A stretch of 5,406 nt of DNA from Candidatus Woesearchaeota archaeon (GTDB taxonomy: Archaea > Nanobdellota > Nanobdellia > Woesearchaeales > UBA11576): NCBI GenBank assembly GCA_030591125.1, contig JAUVBP010000089.1, positions 1-5,406 on the forward strand, in the 5' to 3' direction. Made by a program: the position numbers and the translations under genes. Shown piece after piece: positions 5,301-5,406 of this stretch (position 1 is the first letter of the stretch; the number at the start of each line of letters is the position of its first letter). Under the pieces are notes generated by a model. That model was not told the origin of the DNA. It saw nothing but the letters and a program-made list of their open reading frames with translations, and did no database searches.

Positions 5301-5406
5301 ATACATGCGTATCATTAGCAAGCGTACTGACCGGGCTTCCATCACCGAAGTCGAGCACATAGCTCAAAGGATCATTTCCACCAACAACTCCGCAAGTGAA
5401 ATCAAC
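2350..5406 (-). CDS. C-terminal 1018 residues of a giant PKD/Ig-like/CARDB surface protein (5' end outside window)
   Basis: The frame is open to the right edge. The residues before the first possible TTG start (5367) still belong to a PKD domain (VDFTCGVVGGNDP), so the true start lies upstream. Visible residues, numbered from the edge: PKD domains at about 1-65, 68-151, 154-235, 237-320 and 323-406, with FGDG or MYGDG turns and CTVTD or LTVTD strands. A Fn3-like domain follows at 410-497 (ITWGTDQAADSLVEFGLT, as in purple acid phosphatase-type Fn3). Two tandem Ig-like repeats lie at 507-607 and 610-710, then a sixth PKD at 717-801 (WDFDNDGTVD), a CARDB-like domain at 803-903 and a beta-rich end at 913-1018. 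No C-terminal membrane helix or sorting motif is seen. Paired cysteines and many N-X-S/T sequons indicate an extracellular location. The domains are those of adhesins and surface-layer-like proteins; ligand and partner are unknown. Confidence 0.88.
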   Translation of the reverse strand, partial: VDFTCGVVGGNDPLSYVLDFGDGSPVSTLANDTHVYALEGSYNATCTVTDADLDVGMDNEIITIDNNVPVVNLLTNVTDGVESLDVYFNCTVGGGNMPFTYSMDFGDGSALVTTATASHSYAQNGTYDATCTVTDVDGDVDVDLATLITFDTEPDTNFTYAPASPVEGDLIQFTDATTAYDGVVAWAWNFGDGNTSTVQNPAKTYDIEGNYLVVLTTTDGDGSETSHVETVVVADNVPVVDVTVTPVSGTEPLTVTVDCAVISGGNAPLSYLVMYGDGISTTSTSSVYTYTQDGNYPVTCQVTDNDGDVGLDLETVIVNDTVPTADFSWTPADPSAGEQVNFTDLSTGYDTITAWAWDFQNDGVVDATTATPAVTFASPGLYSVNLTVTDADGSTASTLRAVAVNVSIPAPVIFGVTEAGVTNVSANITWGTDQAADSLVEFGLTTALGSTVSDAAIVFNHNLPLTGLAPSTLYYYNITSCNTFGTCSTSGPFNFTTLASVIPGPGDVTAPVITLSAPADGSIDIDGDVTVQYGVTDDMADPISCDVYSNTTGTWQADLVGQSTANATLNTHAYLGLADGTYRWNVECSDGTNAAFAVADFTFVVDTSIVDVTAPVVTLSAPADMSVDNDGNVTIQYSVTDDISAAMSCDVYSDTSGVWIIDAAGQVVANASSSTFDYVGLADGTYAWNVDCSDGTNNAFAAANFTFEVNTSAPSNVPTVVASATPVSGAVPLTVQLNATGTGGDAPLTYEWDFDNDGTVDSTTEDPVVIYNLAGTFTAVVNVTDADGDWATDNVVITATATTRDISVNTIAHSNVGTTSYLWDSIDVTSDVQNQGVADETVTVELEVNGMIVDSTAVLVTTGATVPVTLNYNATLAGTDIVVVRAVPLAGEGDLSDQSQATTLDVWSVDDLVSSSTREIFLTSTVVLAGGTFSAYLPVQNDYGVQSFDDLEVSIWSSDLSAFSVGSPVQLIDLAGGEFELVQWGFTANTAGTYVISASLGNNEIDAASITSKLITVI
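3277..3888 (-). repeat. Tandem duplication of a 309-bp Ig-like module
   Basis: Two consecutive modules of 101 residues (3586-3888 and 3277-3579) share DVTAPV[IV]TLSAPAD at the start, CDVYS in the middle and GLADGTY.WNV.CSDGTN near the end. The DNA also stays similar, for example around GCCATCAGCAAGACC at 3355-3370 and 3665-3680. This points to a fairly recent internal duplication. Each copy has two cysteines (CDVY and ECSD or DCSD) placed to form one disulfide. Confidence 0.8.
4189..5406 (-). repeat. PKD array of two alternating types
   Basis: Five PKD modules follow each other. Three of them (visible residues 1-65, 68-151, 237-320) have a cysteine in the B-strand (FTC, FNC, VDC) and another in the F-strand (ATC, VTC). 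The other two (154-235, 323-406) lack cysteines, start with NFTYAPASP or DFSWTPADP, and have WAWNFGDG or WAWDFQNDG. The order is Cys, Cys, plain, Cys, plain, so the unit that was probably copied is a Cys-plus-plain pair (4702-5205 and 4189-4698). Confidence 0.7.

Noticed and set aside
5365..5367. TTG as the start codon of the large gene
   Set aside because: The frame continues upstream with recognisable PKD sequence to the edge, so this Leu codon is internal.

Overview
The window looks archaeal. The best evidence is a tRNA-Val gene (minus strand, 288-391) whose D-loop is interrupted by a 31-nt intron. That intron folds into a bulge-helix-bulge, the structure cut by archaeal tRNA splicing endonuclease. 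Other signs agree: Shine-Dalgarno sequences of the archaeal/bacterial type, U-tracts just after both visible stop codons, and secreted proteins made of PKD, CARDB and Ig-like domains with many N-glycosylation sequons. The mix recalls DPANN archaea such as Woesearchaeota, but that placement is an impression, since no phylogenetic marker is present.

All recognisable genes lie on the minus strand. In transcription order, from the right edge: (1) 2350-5406, the last 1018 residues of a very long surface protein whose start lies beyond the window; it has six PKD domains, an Fn3-like domain, two near-identical Ig-like repeats, a CARDB-like domain and a final beta-rich domain. (2) A 116-nt spacer with a U-tract and a tandem 10-bp repeat. 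(3) 602-2233, a complete 543-residue protein with a signal peptide, three Ig/CARDB-like domains, a Pro/Gly hinge, a Lys-rich domain, an acidic stalk and a C-terminal membrane anchor. (4) A spacer at 392-601 with no supported gene. (5) The intron-containing tRNA-Val(GAC). (6) A structured spacer at 145-287 with three hairpins, two of which share the same apex on different but fully paired stems. (7) The first 48 codons of a small membrane protein running off the left edge.

The two large proteins are probably parts of the cell envelope: one a long secreted adhesin or surface-layer-like protein, the other membrane-anchored at its C-terminus. A direct interaction between them is only a guess from proximity and shared domain types. 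Each has its own U-tract, so they are probably separate transcription units. The items most worth following up are the D-loop intron, the unusual U37 in the same tRNA, the twin hairpins, and the extreme charge bias of the surface proteins.
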